DNA of 23,475 bases from CAZWKQ01 sp964634005 (GTDB taxonomy: Bacteria > Bacteroidota > Bacteroidia > Bacteroidales > JACABE01). The stretch spans positions 1 through 23,475 of the forward strand of contig CAZWKQ010000027.1 of the NCBI GenBank assembly GCA_964634005.1, read 5' to 3'. Positions 16,801 through 23,475 of the stretch are shown piece after piece. The notes below the pieces were generated by a model. It was not told where the DNA came from, made no database searches, and saw only the letters and a program-made list of their open reading frames with translations. Both the position numbers and the translations under genes were made by a program. Each line of letters opens with the position of its first letter. The first letter of the stretch is position 1.

Positions 16801-19800
16801 AATTAATATAGGCTGCACTGTCACCGGGTTTGCTTCCGCCTACATATTTGTTTTGCCATGTTTTTCCGTTATCGGGATTTATAACACTCCATCCTGTAGG
16901 AGGAAATGTAGTTTCAAAATTTTGAATATTTGGTGTATTCAAAACTATACAATTGTTTGTGGTAAATGTAAGTTGATCACCGTAGCTTACTCCATAAAGA
17001 TTTGAAGCATATGCTTTAACATAATAAGTAGTAGATGGCGAAAGGTTTGAAATAACAACACTATAATATCCTGTAGTATCTGAAGGATTAGTCGATGCTG
17101 TTGTAACACCCGGGTTGCCGGCAAAAGGATTTGGACTGGTTGAATAAACTACTCCGGTAAATTGAAGCGGAGAATATAAATTTGAAACAATATTACAATT
17201 TATTTTGGCCGAGTTTCCGGTTATTTCATTAACCGAATCAGTTGTAATAACAGCTAAAGCGTTATCGGTAGTAAAGAAAACTTCATTTCCGTAAGTAGTC
17301 CCAAAACTATTAGTTGCAAATGCTTTAACATAATAGGTTGTAATAGGATTAAGATTGCTTATTGTAACTGAAAAATTGCCGTTTCCGACGGTAGGATTTG
17401 TTACAACCTTTGTAACACCTTGACCACCAATAGTGGGATTTGGATTAGTAGAATAAACAAAGCCGCTTTCGGTAACACTCGAACTGCCGGGCGATTGAAT
17501 AGTGCCGTTACACGTTACGTTAAAAGCCATAATATTTCCGGCTGCCGATGTGCTTACAACCGGTTTTGATTGCCATATTAAACTAACGTACTGCGGATTA
17601 TCAACAAAAGGATTTCTATTTCCCTGTATGCTGTAAACCGCATTATTTCTATTGATTTCTTTCTGATCGACAGGGTCGTTGTTGTGCCATTCCAAAAGTA
17701 AATTAAGCTGCCAAGGTTTAAAACCGGGATATTTACTTCCGTCCAAAGCATCAGCAGCATTGGCAAAAGTTGCCCATTGCGGAATACGACTTTCGTATCG
17801 TGTAATCATATAGAAGAATATTCTTGCAAAATCGCCTTTATATTCGTCTATAGGCTCAAAAACAATTCCTTGAACCCCGTTATAACCTGGATAATTGCAG
17901 CTTCCTCTTTTACTTCCGTTAGTAGATGTATAACTTGCCGAGCCTACTGTGCCAAATGTATAATTACCTCTTTGGCCGTTTACATAACCGTCGGTAGGAA
18001 TAACATTGAATAAATCGGTGTACATACTGTCCGTTGTACTGCCTCCCCACCAGCTATCGGGAATAGTATGTTCGCGGTTATAGCAGTTTCCTTCCTGTGT
18101 ATATGTCCCGCATTGATTGGTTACAAAAGTATATTCATACAACGACGAATCGCAAGGCCTGTCGGAATACATATCCCATACTTTTCCGTTAAACTTCTTA
18201 TCAGTAGTTTGATAATCAGTCCAAAGTTGAGTATATGATCTTCTATTATGGGTTTTAATAATATTATGCAATTGTGTTTTAAGTAATGCACCGTTTCCGC
18301 TGGCTGTACTGTAATAGTTAGCCGGAATACCGGATGAAATACAAGTGCCGCTGACCGAAACGCTCTGATTATTAGCCCCTGACGAACTTACGGTAATATT
18401 ACTGCTCGAACTTCCAATTGTTGAAGGCGAATATCTTACATATATCCTTGTTGATGCGAGTGTTCCCATAACGGGGGTTAATGAAACAGAGCTACTGTAG
18501 CCGGTTTTACACGAAGTTGAGACCTGAAAACCGGCAGGTGCAGTGATGTTTACATTTGATGTTAAACCTGTTCCGGCTACTCTGAATGATTGATGAAAAG
18601 AGTTTTGATTTTGATAAACATTACCAAACGATGGTAATGAGTTCGTTGAAACCGCTAAAGTGCTTATTTGTCCCAGTACCCTGTTTACAACTATATTATC
18701 TATATACCAATAATCGAAATAGTAAAGATTTCCGTCGAGTACAAAAGCAATATAAGTAGTGCTGTTTTTTAGATTAGTGGTTATTGGAACCGTTACTGTT
18801 GCCGGACCTATATTTCCGTTTCCCGAAATAAACGACCAACCAACGTCAGTCCATGTAACCATATCGTTGGATGATTGGATTTTCATGGTCAACCCGGCGC
18901 CGTAATCGTCGTAATAGTGATTAAAAGTGAGTTTTAGTGTATCGGTATTTAGTGTATTGAATGCAGGCATTATTAATCTGGATGTTGCGGGGCTTGCACT
19001 TGTCCATGAGGCTTTCATTTCGTTTGCACTTCCTCCCGCCATATTTGTAGCTGATATTGCCCATCTGTCTGTTAAGCCTGTTCCTACATTTTGTTGTAAC
19101 CAGCAAGAAGGAATTGACGTGGCATTAAAATTCTCTGTATAAGGGAATTCAGTAATAGTAGTACAAGGAATTGTAACATAGCCTGTAAGTGCCGGAGTTT
19201 TATAGCATGTGCCGGTTGTGGCATACTCATAAAGAGCGAAATAATATGTTTTGCCAATACTCAAACCACTTAGAATCATGGAAGTAGCTGTTCCGTTATA
19301 GATAACGTAATTACCCGTTCCTATCTGACTACCCGAACCGAAATTGCTGTTTGCTGTGTAAGTTGTACCGCTTACGGGCTCGCTGTCAACTGATGAGTCG
19401 CTTTTTGCAAGTATCAAAAGTCCGTTGCCGCTTCCCCTTGTCCAGTTTAATGTTACTGAGTTACTTGTTAAATTAGTAAATGTTAAGTTGCTGGCCTGAG
19501 TAGTAGGCTGTGTGCATGACGACCCTCCCATAAATGTAAATGTAACTGTTTTATTTGTAGTATTCTCAGTAATTGATGTTATTGGTTTTGATGTATTTGC
19601 ACCTGCCCACGATTTAGCCCAGGGTGTTGTTGTATCGGTAAACGATGTTTTATTTGAACTTCCCGGGAATGGGCATCCTGTCGAGTTAATTGTACCATAA
19701 GTTGTAGGTGGATTTCCGGTTGCATTTGCACATACAGGATACATTCCTTGATGACTTCCTGCATTAATGGCATTTCCTGCCGTACTTATATAATTGCCGT

Positions 19801-21091
19801 CAACATGGTATATTATCATGCCTTTGCCTGGTATATATGCATCAAACTTGTGTTGCTGACGGTTTTCAATAATAAAATATTCATTATTTGTAGTGGTATT
19901 ATACCTGTAAAAGCTGTTTGAATTTTCTTCGGCATTAAGCAATGTAATTATTGTTCCCGATGATAGCAGGGTAGGAGTAGCCCAATTATACACTATTGTT
20001 TTGGTGTAAGCATTATGATGTGCAGGAGTAGCTCCGTTGTTATTCCACGAACCGCTTGACATCATATCCCAATAACCTGTACCATCATATTGCCCGTTGG
20101 TAGAATAGTCGGTATCGTAAAAATCGGGTGCACCAAGAACATGACCAAATTCGTGACAAATTACTCCGATTCTTGTTATTCCTGTTCCCGAAGCGCCTCT
20201 TAACTCGGGCGAACATGAGTATTTACTTAAATATTTTCCGTCTTTATACAGTGTTGAAGATAAATTCCAAGCGTGTGCCCAAATAGCGTCGGCACCGCCG
20301 CCGGCTTCTTCTCCGTAACCAGCGTAAATCATGTAAACCCCGTCAACATAACCATCGTTATCATTATCGAAATTTGCAAAATTTACTGTAGGATCAGCCA
20401 AATTTATTGCTTCGGCACAAAGCTCGCGTGGTCTAACGTCATTGCCGTAAATATCATTTGCACCATAATAAGCCATAGTATTAGAAGCAGTGAAAGGCCC
20501 TGCAACGGTTACATTTAGCGTCAATTGCCCGTAAGAACATTCGAGATAATAATCTTTAACGCTACCGGTAGCTCCATCGGTTGTGTAATTAATTTGATTA
20601 AACAAATTATTGAAATCAGCTTGAGTTTTTGTAAATGCTTTATCGGTAAAACCTATTAAAATACATACCAAATTTCTTGTTCCTGTTGTCGGAAAAGCAT
20701 TTTGAGCTTCTGATTTCTGTATTTCCCAGTAAGACTTGAAAATCTGTATCTGTTCGTTTGAATATACCAAACCTTTGGGAATGTTTGCCAAAAAATCAAG
20801 ATCTTCCCGGTTTCTCTGTTCTTTATTTTTTGCTTTAATACCCGAAGGCACCATATATTGCCTCGAATCTAATTTTGCATACTCGTAAATCCCTTTGTCG
20901 TTGTATAAAATCGAATATCCGTCAGTTGTTTCTGCCCATCTTACTTTTTCGTCACCTCTTAGTATTATTGTAATCTTACTCCCGTCAGGCTGAGTAATTT
21001 CTATCGGAAAAGGATATGCCGGTACCGCCTGAGTTTTTACTACAATAAACAGAAATAACATAGGAAAAAGAAATTTGATAAAATTCTTCAT
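10823..21091 (-). CDS. Giant secreted M6 metalloprotease-endonuclease I fusion with Ig-like repeats and dockerin
   Basis: The 3422-residue protein has a signal peptide (1-22, ending KTQA), a propeptide-like region, and an M6 (immune inhibitor A type) zinc protease domain with HEFGHVLGAPD at 313-323 and the WDMMSSGSW segment. Then come an FN3-like domain (about 527-640), a MAM-like jelly-roll (643-810), an ASH-like segment, and a complete endonuclease I (EndA/NucM) domain at about 920-1172. The latter shows NREHTIPDSWWG (H1008), FEPIDEYKGDFAR and QGNRNPFVDNPQ. Two FN3-like domains, a second jelly-roll (1381), another FN3, a third jelly-roll (1658) and a PKD domain (1818-1898) follow. Fourteen Ig-like repeats (1901-3163), an Ig/PKD-like domain, an unnamed module with NRNHLETWSAS, and two calcium-binding dockerin repeats (3362-3422: DVNQDGVVD, DLNGDGVVD) finish the chain. 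No type IX C-terminal sorting domain is seen. Both catalytic motifs are intact, so it should degrade extracellular protein and nucleic acid. It starts 44 bases after pepD. Confidence 0.92.
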   Translation of the reverse strand: MKNFIKFLFPMLFLFIVVKTQAVPAYPFPIEITQPDGSKITIILRGDEKVRWAETTDGYSILYNDKGIYEYAKLDSRQYMVPSGIKAKNKEQRNREDLDFLANIPKGLVYSNEQIQIFKSYWEIQKSEAQNAFPTTGTRNLVCILIGFTDKAFTKTQADFNNLFNQINYTTDGATGSVKDYYLECSYGQLTLNVTVAGPFTASNTMAYYGANDIYGNDVRPRELCAEAINLADPTVNFANFDNDNDGYVDGVYMIYAGYGEEAGGGADAIWAHAWNLSSTLYKDGKYLSKYSCSPELRGASGTGITRIGVICHEFGHVLGAPDFYDTDYSTNGQYDGTGYWDMMSSGSWNNNGATPAHHNAYTKTIVYNWATPTLLSSGTIITLLNAEENSNSFYRYNTTTNNEYFIIENRQQHKFDAYIPGKGMIIYHVDGNYISTAGNAINAGSHQGMYPVCANATGNPPTTYGTINSTGCPFPGSSNKTSFTDTTTPWAKSWAGANTSKPITSITENTTNKTVTFTFMGGSSCTQPTTQASNLTFTNLTSNSVTLNWTRGSGNGLLILAKSDSSVDSEPVSGTTYTANSNFGSGSQIGTGNYVIYNGTATSMILSGLSIGKTYYFALYEYATTGTCYKTPALTGYVTIPCTTITEFPYTENFNATSIPSCWLQQNVGTGLTDRWAISATNMAGGSANEMKASWTSASPATSRLIMPAFNTLNTDTLKLTFNHYYDDYGAGLTMKIQSSNDMVTWTDVGWSFISGNGNIGPATVTVPITTNLKNSTTYIAFVLDGNLYYFDYWYIDNIVVNRVLGQISTLAVSTNSLPSFGNVYQNQNSFHQSFRVAGTGLTSNVNITAPAGFQVSTSCKTGYSSSVSLTPVMGTLASTRIYVRYSPSTIGSSSSNITVSSSGANNQSVSVSGTCISSGIPANYYSTASGNGALLKTQLHNIIKTHNRRSYTQLWTDYQTTDKKFNGKVWDMYSDRPCDSSLYEYTFVTNQCGTYTQEGNCYNREHTIPDSWWGGSTTDSMYTDLFNVIPTDGYVNGQRGNYTFGTVGSASYTSTNGSKRGSCNYPGYNGVQGIVFEPIDEYKGDFARIFFYMITRYESRIPQWATFANAADALDGSKYPGFKPWQLNLLLEWHNNDPVDQKEINRNNAVYSIQGNRNPFVDNPQYVSLIWQSKPVVSTSAAGNIMAFNVTCNGTIQSPGSSSVTESGFVYSTNPNPTIGGQGVTKVVTNPTVGNGNFSVTISNLNPITTYYVKAFATNSFGTTYGNEVFFTTDNALAVITTDSVNEITGNSAKINCNIVSNLYSPLQFTGVVYSTSPNPFAGNPGVTTASTNPSDTTGYYSVVISNLSPSTTYYVKAYASNLYGVSYGDQLTFTTNNCIVLNTPNIQNFETTFPPTGWSVINPDNGKTWQNKYVGGSKPGDSAAYINFYSYSTKGQIDDLISPTYNLVNATNPKLNFKVAYRYYSTTSTDSLKIFYSTDCGNTYNPVPIYQKGGVELSTGSLLTSSFVPTTSSDWRDEVISLQPFIGSNIKFKFQAVNNYGNNLYIDDITVTGDGNLPPVVSTLPANVLSVDSAIIYGSVKANGLQTTVKFQWGLTTNYTDSALAIPSVISGDTTIILYRYLSGLQQNTTYNYRIVATNSFGTTYGNNMTFKTPCQPYNLPITENFNSTSFPNCWTTQNSSGVMDKWTVSLTNLAGGAANEMKLTYQSWNGTTRLVSPKFNTQGIALIRLSFKQFYDDFSTDCTLKVQSSTDAINWYDENFEIVSGNGNIGPSNHSVVIPNSSNAPYMYIAFTATGNLGNIDYWYIDDINLEESVPIADFIYNKMYVCSSDSVLFTNTSSGNINSYYWNFGQGANPATANTVGPHFVKYSTPGLKTVSLTVNGQYTTTKQNIINVFSMPAGGYISGNNTEICLGSNTGTLTLNNYTGNIIKWQKRYNNGNWTDINSTAVSISDTPDNTGIWDYRAIVGNTSCENVFSDLYTITVLQPTAGGNSFAVPNEICANTSTVLQLTNYSGNIQWQQSINGTSWINVTGGTGENTNNYTTANLISPMYFRALLSNGVCSVSYSNTTYVNVLPSPNTGSVSTTNSNICSGTSTSVSISGQTGSIQWEQSNDSINWINVIGGSGSTSSTYVTPNLTQTTYYRVKLSINNCFSYSQTVKINVYPNAVGGTISNSGSPICGGNTSVITLTNYVGSVQWLHSPTGTGNWTEVTSGNGINSDVYTTYPLTNFTSLNKTYYFRAKVTSGNCPVVYSPITNIVTFPQNAGGTASATDNICAGSQTTVNLSGYNGNIQWEQTTDTNTTWVNAIGGSGSNTANYTTPSLTTSIFYRAKLSNNQCPSSYSNIVHIKVSDSTVNGNVRLLNDVICQGSKAELSIENHTGSVQWQQSNDGINNWNDVLSGTGYQSSNFITENLYQNTYFRAKITNGACPSLYSSVLAVTTDTMPLPGNISPLTQNICSGNQANILLSNYFGNIQWQNSSDGINGWTDVINGIGINSNSFLTGILNTTTYFRAKLSNGVCPDTFTNAAVVNVEPTPISGTAVASNTQFCQTGSTSISLTGNTGLIQWEESNDEITWNNVQGGSGANSSVYTTPVLTQTKYYRARLTLNNCSSYSNTVVINIYPASVAGTVTVTGTPTCQGNTAQLNLTNNIGNIQWLQSTTGTGNWTEVNTGSGFNSNTFITPQLNSTMYYRARVTSGTCQAVFSNIGSVMVYAMPDGGIATANPQNICTGNSTSIALTNYTGNIVWEQSADSNTWAAATGGTGLYSAVYNTPVLTSDRYYRARLTNPTCPTKYSNAVKIQISSQSIAGYVISSADTICEGNSATLSLNNNTGTIQWQQSIDGVTDWSDIITGSGYNSNIFTSESLSQSKYFRAKVTNGSCPSVYSTPKYIKVDNAPSGGNIVTSDSIICADNSVSLTLNNYFGNIRWQTSSDNGITWNNISGANSNTLITGNLNSTLLFRTVVGNGVCNDSYSDTAQIIVVPKSNSGVITGSKTICKDNSTGDLILTGFTGNIIKWQKSHNYGNWTDIIFTDSIYAEIPDSTGIWNYRAVIGNQPCDNQYSEAASIEVIDKPAKGTISSNQSICFGDFTQNITLSGYTGNIVKWQKRHDNNLWTDINISDSIITDYPDLARNWEYRAEITNNYCDNIYSDITTVTVNQLPLANAGSDTTVCKGQKLILSATGGVIYSWSDGILQNVEFTPEMSKLYTVTVTDTNGCTQTDEIFVNVKSKNLQLKVYLEGLFNGIDMNNAMNENGPHWNLSIADSVNIKLVDSNLNIITAQPLGMHIGTSGNSNREIGCELKEKYYIVVNNRNHLETWSASTVSFDNDTVYYDFTTSADKAYGSNQKQVAPGKFAIMVGDVNQDGVVDISDLVDMDSDLTNGTTGYIVYDLNGDGVVDISDLIVIDENLKNGAVSIIPE
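11603..15391 (-). repeat. Fourteen tandem Ig-like repeats within the giant protein
   Basis: Each repeat has the pattern IC-G-(~7)-L-NY-GNIQWQ-S-(DG)-W-(~15)-YTTP-L-TYYRAKLTNG-CP-YS, with two conserved cysteines. The first cysteine recurs at residues 1915, 2004, 2094, 2183, 2279, 2370, 2461, 2552, 2641, 2732, 2822, 2913, 3000 and 3088, a spacing of 87-96. Repeats 1, 13 and 14 form a distinct subtype with KWQKxxxxxxWTDI and IWxYRA. These probably form a long stalk. Confidence 0.85.
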
Positions 21092-21135
21092 AAATAAATT
21101 ATTTAATTATATAGCTAAAAGTTAACTTCTAATTT

Positions 21136-22596
21136 TTATTTTTTGGGAATATTTTTTAAAATATCCAAAGTAAAGTCCCAAAACATTTTAACAGTATCAA
21201 TTTTCATTCTTTCATCGGGTGAATGCGCTCCTTTAATAGTTGGACCATAAGAAATCATATCCATTTGAGGATATTTTTCTCCTATAAGTCCGCATTCCAA
21301 ACCGGCATGAATAGCCAGAACTTTTGGTTCTTTTCCGAAAAGTTTCTTGTACGAATTTTTGGCTATTTCCAACACTTTTGAATCAGGATTTGGAGTCCAA
21401 CCCGGATATCCGTCACCTTGTGTAATATCGGCTCCGGCCAACTTAAATACTGATGCAACCATATTGCAAACATCTTCTTTCGACGATTCAACCGAACTTC
21501 TTTGGCTTGTGGTTATACGGATTTTATTCCCGTCGAATTTAACAGCAGCAAGATTTGTTGATGTTTCTACAAAATTTTCAATTTCCCTCGACATACTTAT
21601 AACTCCGTGTGGGCATGCATACAATGAATTAAGCAGTTTTGCTTTAGCTTCATTATCAATAACATACTGAGGTATTTCTGTTTCAACAAAAGAAAAAGTC
21701 AAATCGGGTTCGGTACTGCGATATTCAAATTTTATGTCTTTATTATGTTTTACGGCAATTTCTTTAATTTTATCAATATCATTTATATTAACAAGAACTA
21801 TTGCAAAAGCCTCACGAGGAATGGCGTTCCTGAGATTTCCTCCGTTAAACTCAGTGAGATAAATTTCGAAATTATTGTCAATTTCCCACAAAAATCTGTT
21901 AAGCAACTTATTTGCATTTCCGAGACCTTTATTAATATCATCGCCCGAATGTCCGCCTTTTAGGCCGTAAACAGATGCTTTAAATGCTTTAAAATCTTTA
22001 GGAACAGGTTGTTTAGCGAAAGTTAATTCTGCAGTAGTGTCTTTACCTCCGGCACAACCTATAAAAATTTCGCCTTCATCCTCCGAATCGAGATTTAATA
22101 GTATTTTGCCTTTCAAAATATCGGTACTTAATGCAAATGCTCCAGATAAACCTGTTTCTTCGTCAACCGTAAAAAGGCATTCAATAGGGCCGTGTTCGAT
22201 ATCGTCTGATGCAAGAATGGCTAGAGATGCAGCAATCCCAATACCATCATCGCCTCCAAGAGTAGTGCCTTTGGCCTTTACCCATTCCCCGTCAATATAT
22301 GCCTCTATTGGATCTTTTTCAAAATCATGAACTTTATCGCTGTTTTTCTCGCATACCATATCCATGTGGCTTTGCAAAACAACAGTTTCTAAATTTTCGT
22401 ATCCTTTAAATGCTTTCTTCTTAATGACTACATTTCCTGCATCATCCTGTATAGCTTCTAAATTATGCTCTTTGGCAAAATTCATTAAATATAATGCTAT
22501 CTTTTCCTCTTTTTTTGATGGTCTTGGTATTTTTAGAATTTCGTTGAAATAATACCAAACTTTTTCCGGTTTTAAATTTGTAATTTGTTCGTTCAT
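21136..22596 (-). CDS. pepD: Aminoacyl-histidine dipeptidase PepD (peptidase M20 family)
   Basis: PepD is a cytosolic two-zinc peptidase that hydrolyses Xaa-His and a range of other dipeptides in the last step of peptide use. The 486-residue length is normal for the family. The metal-site motifs are all present: QSHMDMVC (H77, D79), GGDDGIG (D116), DEETGL (catalytic E146 and ligand E147), NLDSED (D170) and the C-terminal GAHSPDERM histidine. A lid/dimerisation domain occupies roughly 185-390, including GLKGGHSGDDI. There is no signal peptide. It begins 21 bases after an outer-membrane protein gene and ends 44 bases before the giant protease gene, so the three may be co-transcribed, linking extracellular proteolysis with intracellular peptide breakdown (inference). 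Confidence 0.95.
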   Translation of the reverse strand: MNEQITNLKPEKVWYYFNEILKIPRPSKKEEKIALYLMNFAKEHNLEAIQDDAGNVVIKKKAFKGYENLETVVLQSHMDMVCEKNSDKVHDFEKDPIEAYIDGEWVKAKGTTLGGDDGIGIAASLAILASDDIEHGPIECLFTVDEETGLSGAFALSTDILKGKILLNLDSEDEGEIFIGCAGGKDTTAELTFAKQPVPKDFKAFKASVYGLKGGHSGDDINKGLGNANKLLNRFLWEIDNNFEIYLTEFNGGNLRNAIPREAFAIVLVNINDIDKIKEIAVKHNKDIKFEYRSTEPDLTFSFVETEIPQYVIDNEAKAKLLNSLYACPHGVISMSREIENFVETSTNLAAVKFDGNKIRITTSQRSSVESSKEDVCNMVASVFKLAGADITQGDGYPGWTPNPDSKVLEIAKNSYKKLFGKEPKVLAIHAGLECGLIGEKYPQMDMISYGPTIKGAHSPDERMKIDTVKMFWDFTLDILKNIPKK

Positions 22597-22617
22597 AAAC
22601 TTTTTATTATTAATATT

Positions 22618-23178
22618 TTAAATTCCTACTCCAAACCCTGCCCTTATTATAGGATTAGTATAAGGAGAATATGTGGTTTCGTTTAAATTATACAATATCA
22701 TTAAAGTAAAAAAAGAATTTCTTCCAATAGCTTGTTTTATCCCCCCACCTACAAAAATACTTGTAACATCAACATTTTGAGTCTCTTTTACCACGCCGTT
22801 ATTATATACTTTATAGTTACCGTAATTAAAATTCAGATATTCAACTTCAGCATGAGCAAAAAAAGATTCAGTAAAATGATATCTGCCAAAAACACCGCCT
22901 CCGAATATATTTGTTTCAAGATCGTAATATTTATTGCCTTGTACGTAGTAAAAATAGTCTTTATAGTTATAATATTTATAAGTCAAACTAATACCAACAT
23001 CAACACTTTCAGTTAATCTATAGCCTATCATTGGCGATACATCAACCAAAGTAACACTGCCAAATTGCATACCCAAATTGCCTCCTAAAAAAACTCTACT
23101 GCCGAAACTTCTTTGTGAAAATGAATTATTGCAAATAAAAAGCATTGATAATAAAAAAGTTAAAACTAGTTTTTTCAT
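22618..23178 (-). CDS. Outer-membrane beta-barrel protein, small OmpA/PorT-like barrel
   Basis: A signal peptide (about 1-21, ending NSFSQ) precedes about 165 residues of short amphipathic beta-strands rich in Tyr, Phe and Gly, such as VGISLTYKYYNYKDYFYY and FGRYHFTESFFAHAEVEYL. The protein ends in AGFGVGI. This is the pattern of eight-stranded outer-membrane barrels common in Bacteroidota (outer membrane protein beta-barrel domain). I do not recognise a specific function. It is the first gene of the group that includes pepD, 21 bases upstream of it, and a likely -7 element lies 52 bases before its start. Confidence 0.8.
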   Translation of the reverse strand: MKKLVLTFLLSMLFICNNSFSQRSFGSRVFLGGNLGMQFGSVTLVDVSPMIGYRLTESVDVGISLTYKYYNYKDYFYYVQGNKYYDLETNIFGGGVFGRYHFTESFFAHAEVEYLNFNYGNYKVYNNGVVKETQNVDVTSIFVGGGIKQAIGRNSFFTLMILYNLNETTYSPYTNPIIRAGFGVGI

Positions 23179-23229
23179 TTATTAATATTTTTTATTGTTT
23201 TATTCTTTATGTATTTGTAAAACCTTCAA

Positions 23230-23237
23230 CAAAGATA
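23230..23237 (-). promoter_or_regulatory. Possible -7 element for the OMP-pepD-protease unit
   Basis: TATCTTTG on the minus strand matches TAnnTTTG, 52 bases before the outer-membrane protein start. No TTTG was found at the expected -33 position, so the match is only partial. Confidence 0.35.
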
Positions 23238-23348
23238 TAAAAAGTCTTTATATGCCGGATATTTATATTAAATTTTTAAAATTTGATAATTTTATCAATC
23301 AGATTAACAGATAAATAGTATTTTTATTCAATTTTTTTTGAAAAAATA

Positions 23349-23379
23349 TTTGGTAGTAATGTAAATTGTTGTACTTTTG
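23349..23379 (+). promoter_or_regulatory. Bacteroidota-type promoter P1 facing right
   Basis: TTTG (23349-23352), 19 bases, then TACTTTTG (23372-23379) match the consensus exactly. It faces a gene outside the window. The stretch 23179-23475 contains only promoter elements and AT-rich sequence; no gene was seen. Confidence 0.7.
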
Positions 23380-23438
23380 CAGTCCCAAATTTGAAAAAAC
23401 AAATATTAAAAAAACATCACAAAAAAGTTAAAAAAATA

Positions 23439-23469
23439 TTTGTTAGAATAAAAAAAGGTTGTACTTTTG
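23439..23469 (+). promoter_or_regulatory. Bacteroidota-type promoter P2 facing right, duplicate of P1
   Basis: TTTG (23439-23442), 19 bases, then TACTTTTG (23462-23469), exactly 90 bases downstream of P1. The ends of P1 and P2 share ttgtacttttgca followed by tcc, so they look like a tandem duplication. Confidence 0.72.
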
Positions 23470-23475
23470 CACTCC

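Noticed and set aside
18921..20518. Several 60-80 residue open frames opposite or out of frame with the giant protein
   Set aside because: They overlap a strongly supported coding frame, have no recognisable motifs or start context, and are shadows of it.

Overview
The window comes from a low-GC member of the Bacteroidota, probably close to Bacteroidales. Three things in the sequence support this: a bTHX small ribosomal protein gene, promoters of the TTTG-N19-TAnnTTTG type specific to this phylum, and a giant secreted protein built of Bacteroidota-style Ig-like, jelly-roll and dockerin modules. A run of exactly 100 N inside a tandem repeat shows that this is a scaffolded draft assembly. Every recognised gene lies on the minus strand. 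The only plus-strand signals are two promoters at the right edge.

Region 1 (1-5420) is a defence island, read right to left: a promoter, a truncated DUF262 (GmrS-like) gene, mcrB, mcrC, a terminator-like hairpin, then a separate N6-adenine methyltransferase with a nuclease-like N-terminus. The McrBC part is very AT-rich. It lies between two 43-bp direct repeats (42/43 identical) at 2122-2164 and 5377-5419, so it may be a cassette that inserted or can be lost.

Region 2 (5560-9575) looks like one metal/thiol-redox operon. It has a promoter at 9542-9573 and a strong terminator at 5562-5588. In transcription order it holds a TM0996-type thioredoxin-like protein, an ArsF-like secreted CxxC protein, a small membrane ORF, a porin, a DUF2798 membrane protein, a CDF cation exporter and a DGC-domain cysteine protein. 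The ArsR regulator and the permease that often accompany such genes are not present.

Region 3 (9576-10555) has no gene. It carries a dispersed intergenic repeat that also occurs at 5250-5360, a 42-bp tandem repeat array broken by the assembly gap, two perfect hairpins and the bTHX terminator.

Region 4 (10556-23178) is a co-directional set: an outer-membrane beta-barrel protein, the dipeptidase PepD, a 3422-residue secreted protein and bTHX. The giant protein joins an M6 metalloprotease to an endonuclease I domain, followed by jelly-roll, FN3 and PKD modules, 14 Ig-like repeats and a C-terminal dockerin. Ten of the Ig-like repeats form two copies of a five-domain block. A secreted protease/nuclease next to a cytosolic dipeptidase suggests a nutrient-scavenging unit, which is an inference. 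The most unusual items are the protease-nuclease fusion, the direct-repeat-flanked McrBC cassette, and the intergenic repeat whose end module is inverted between copies.
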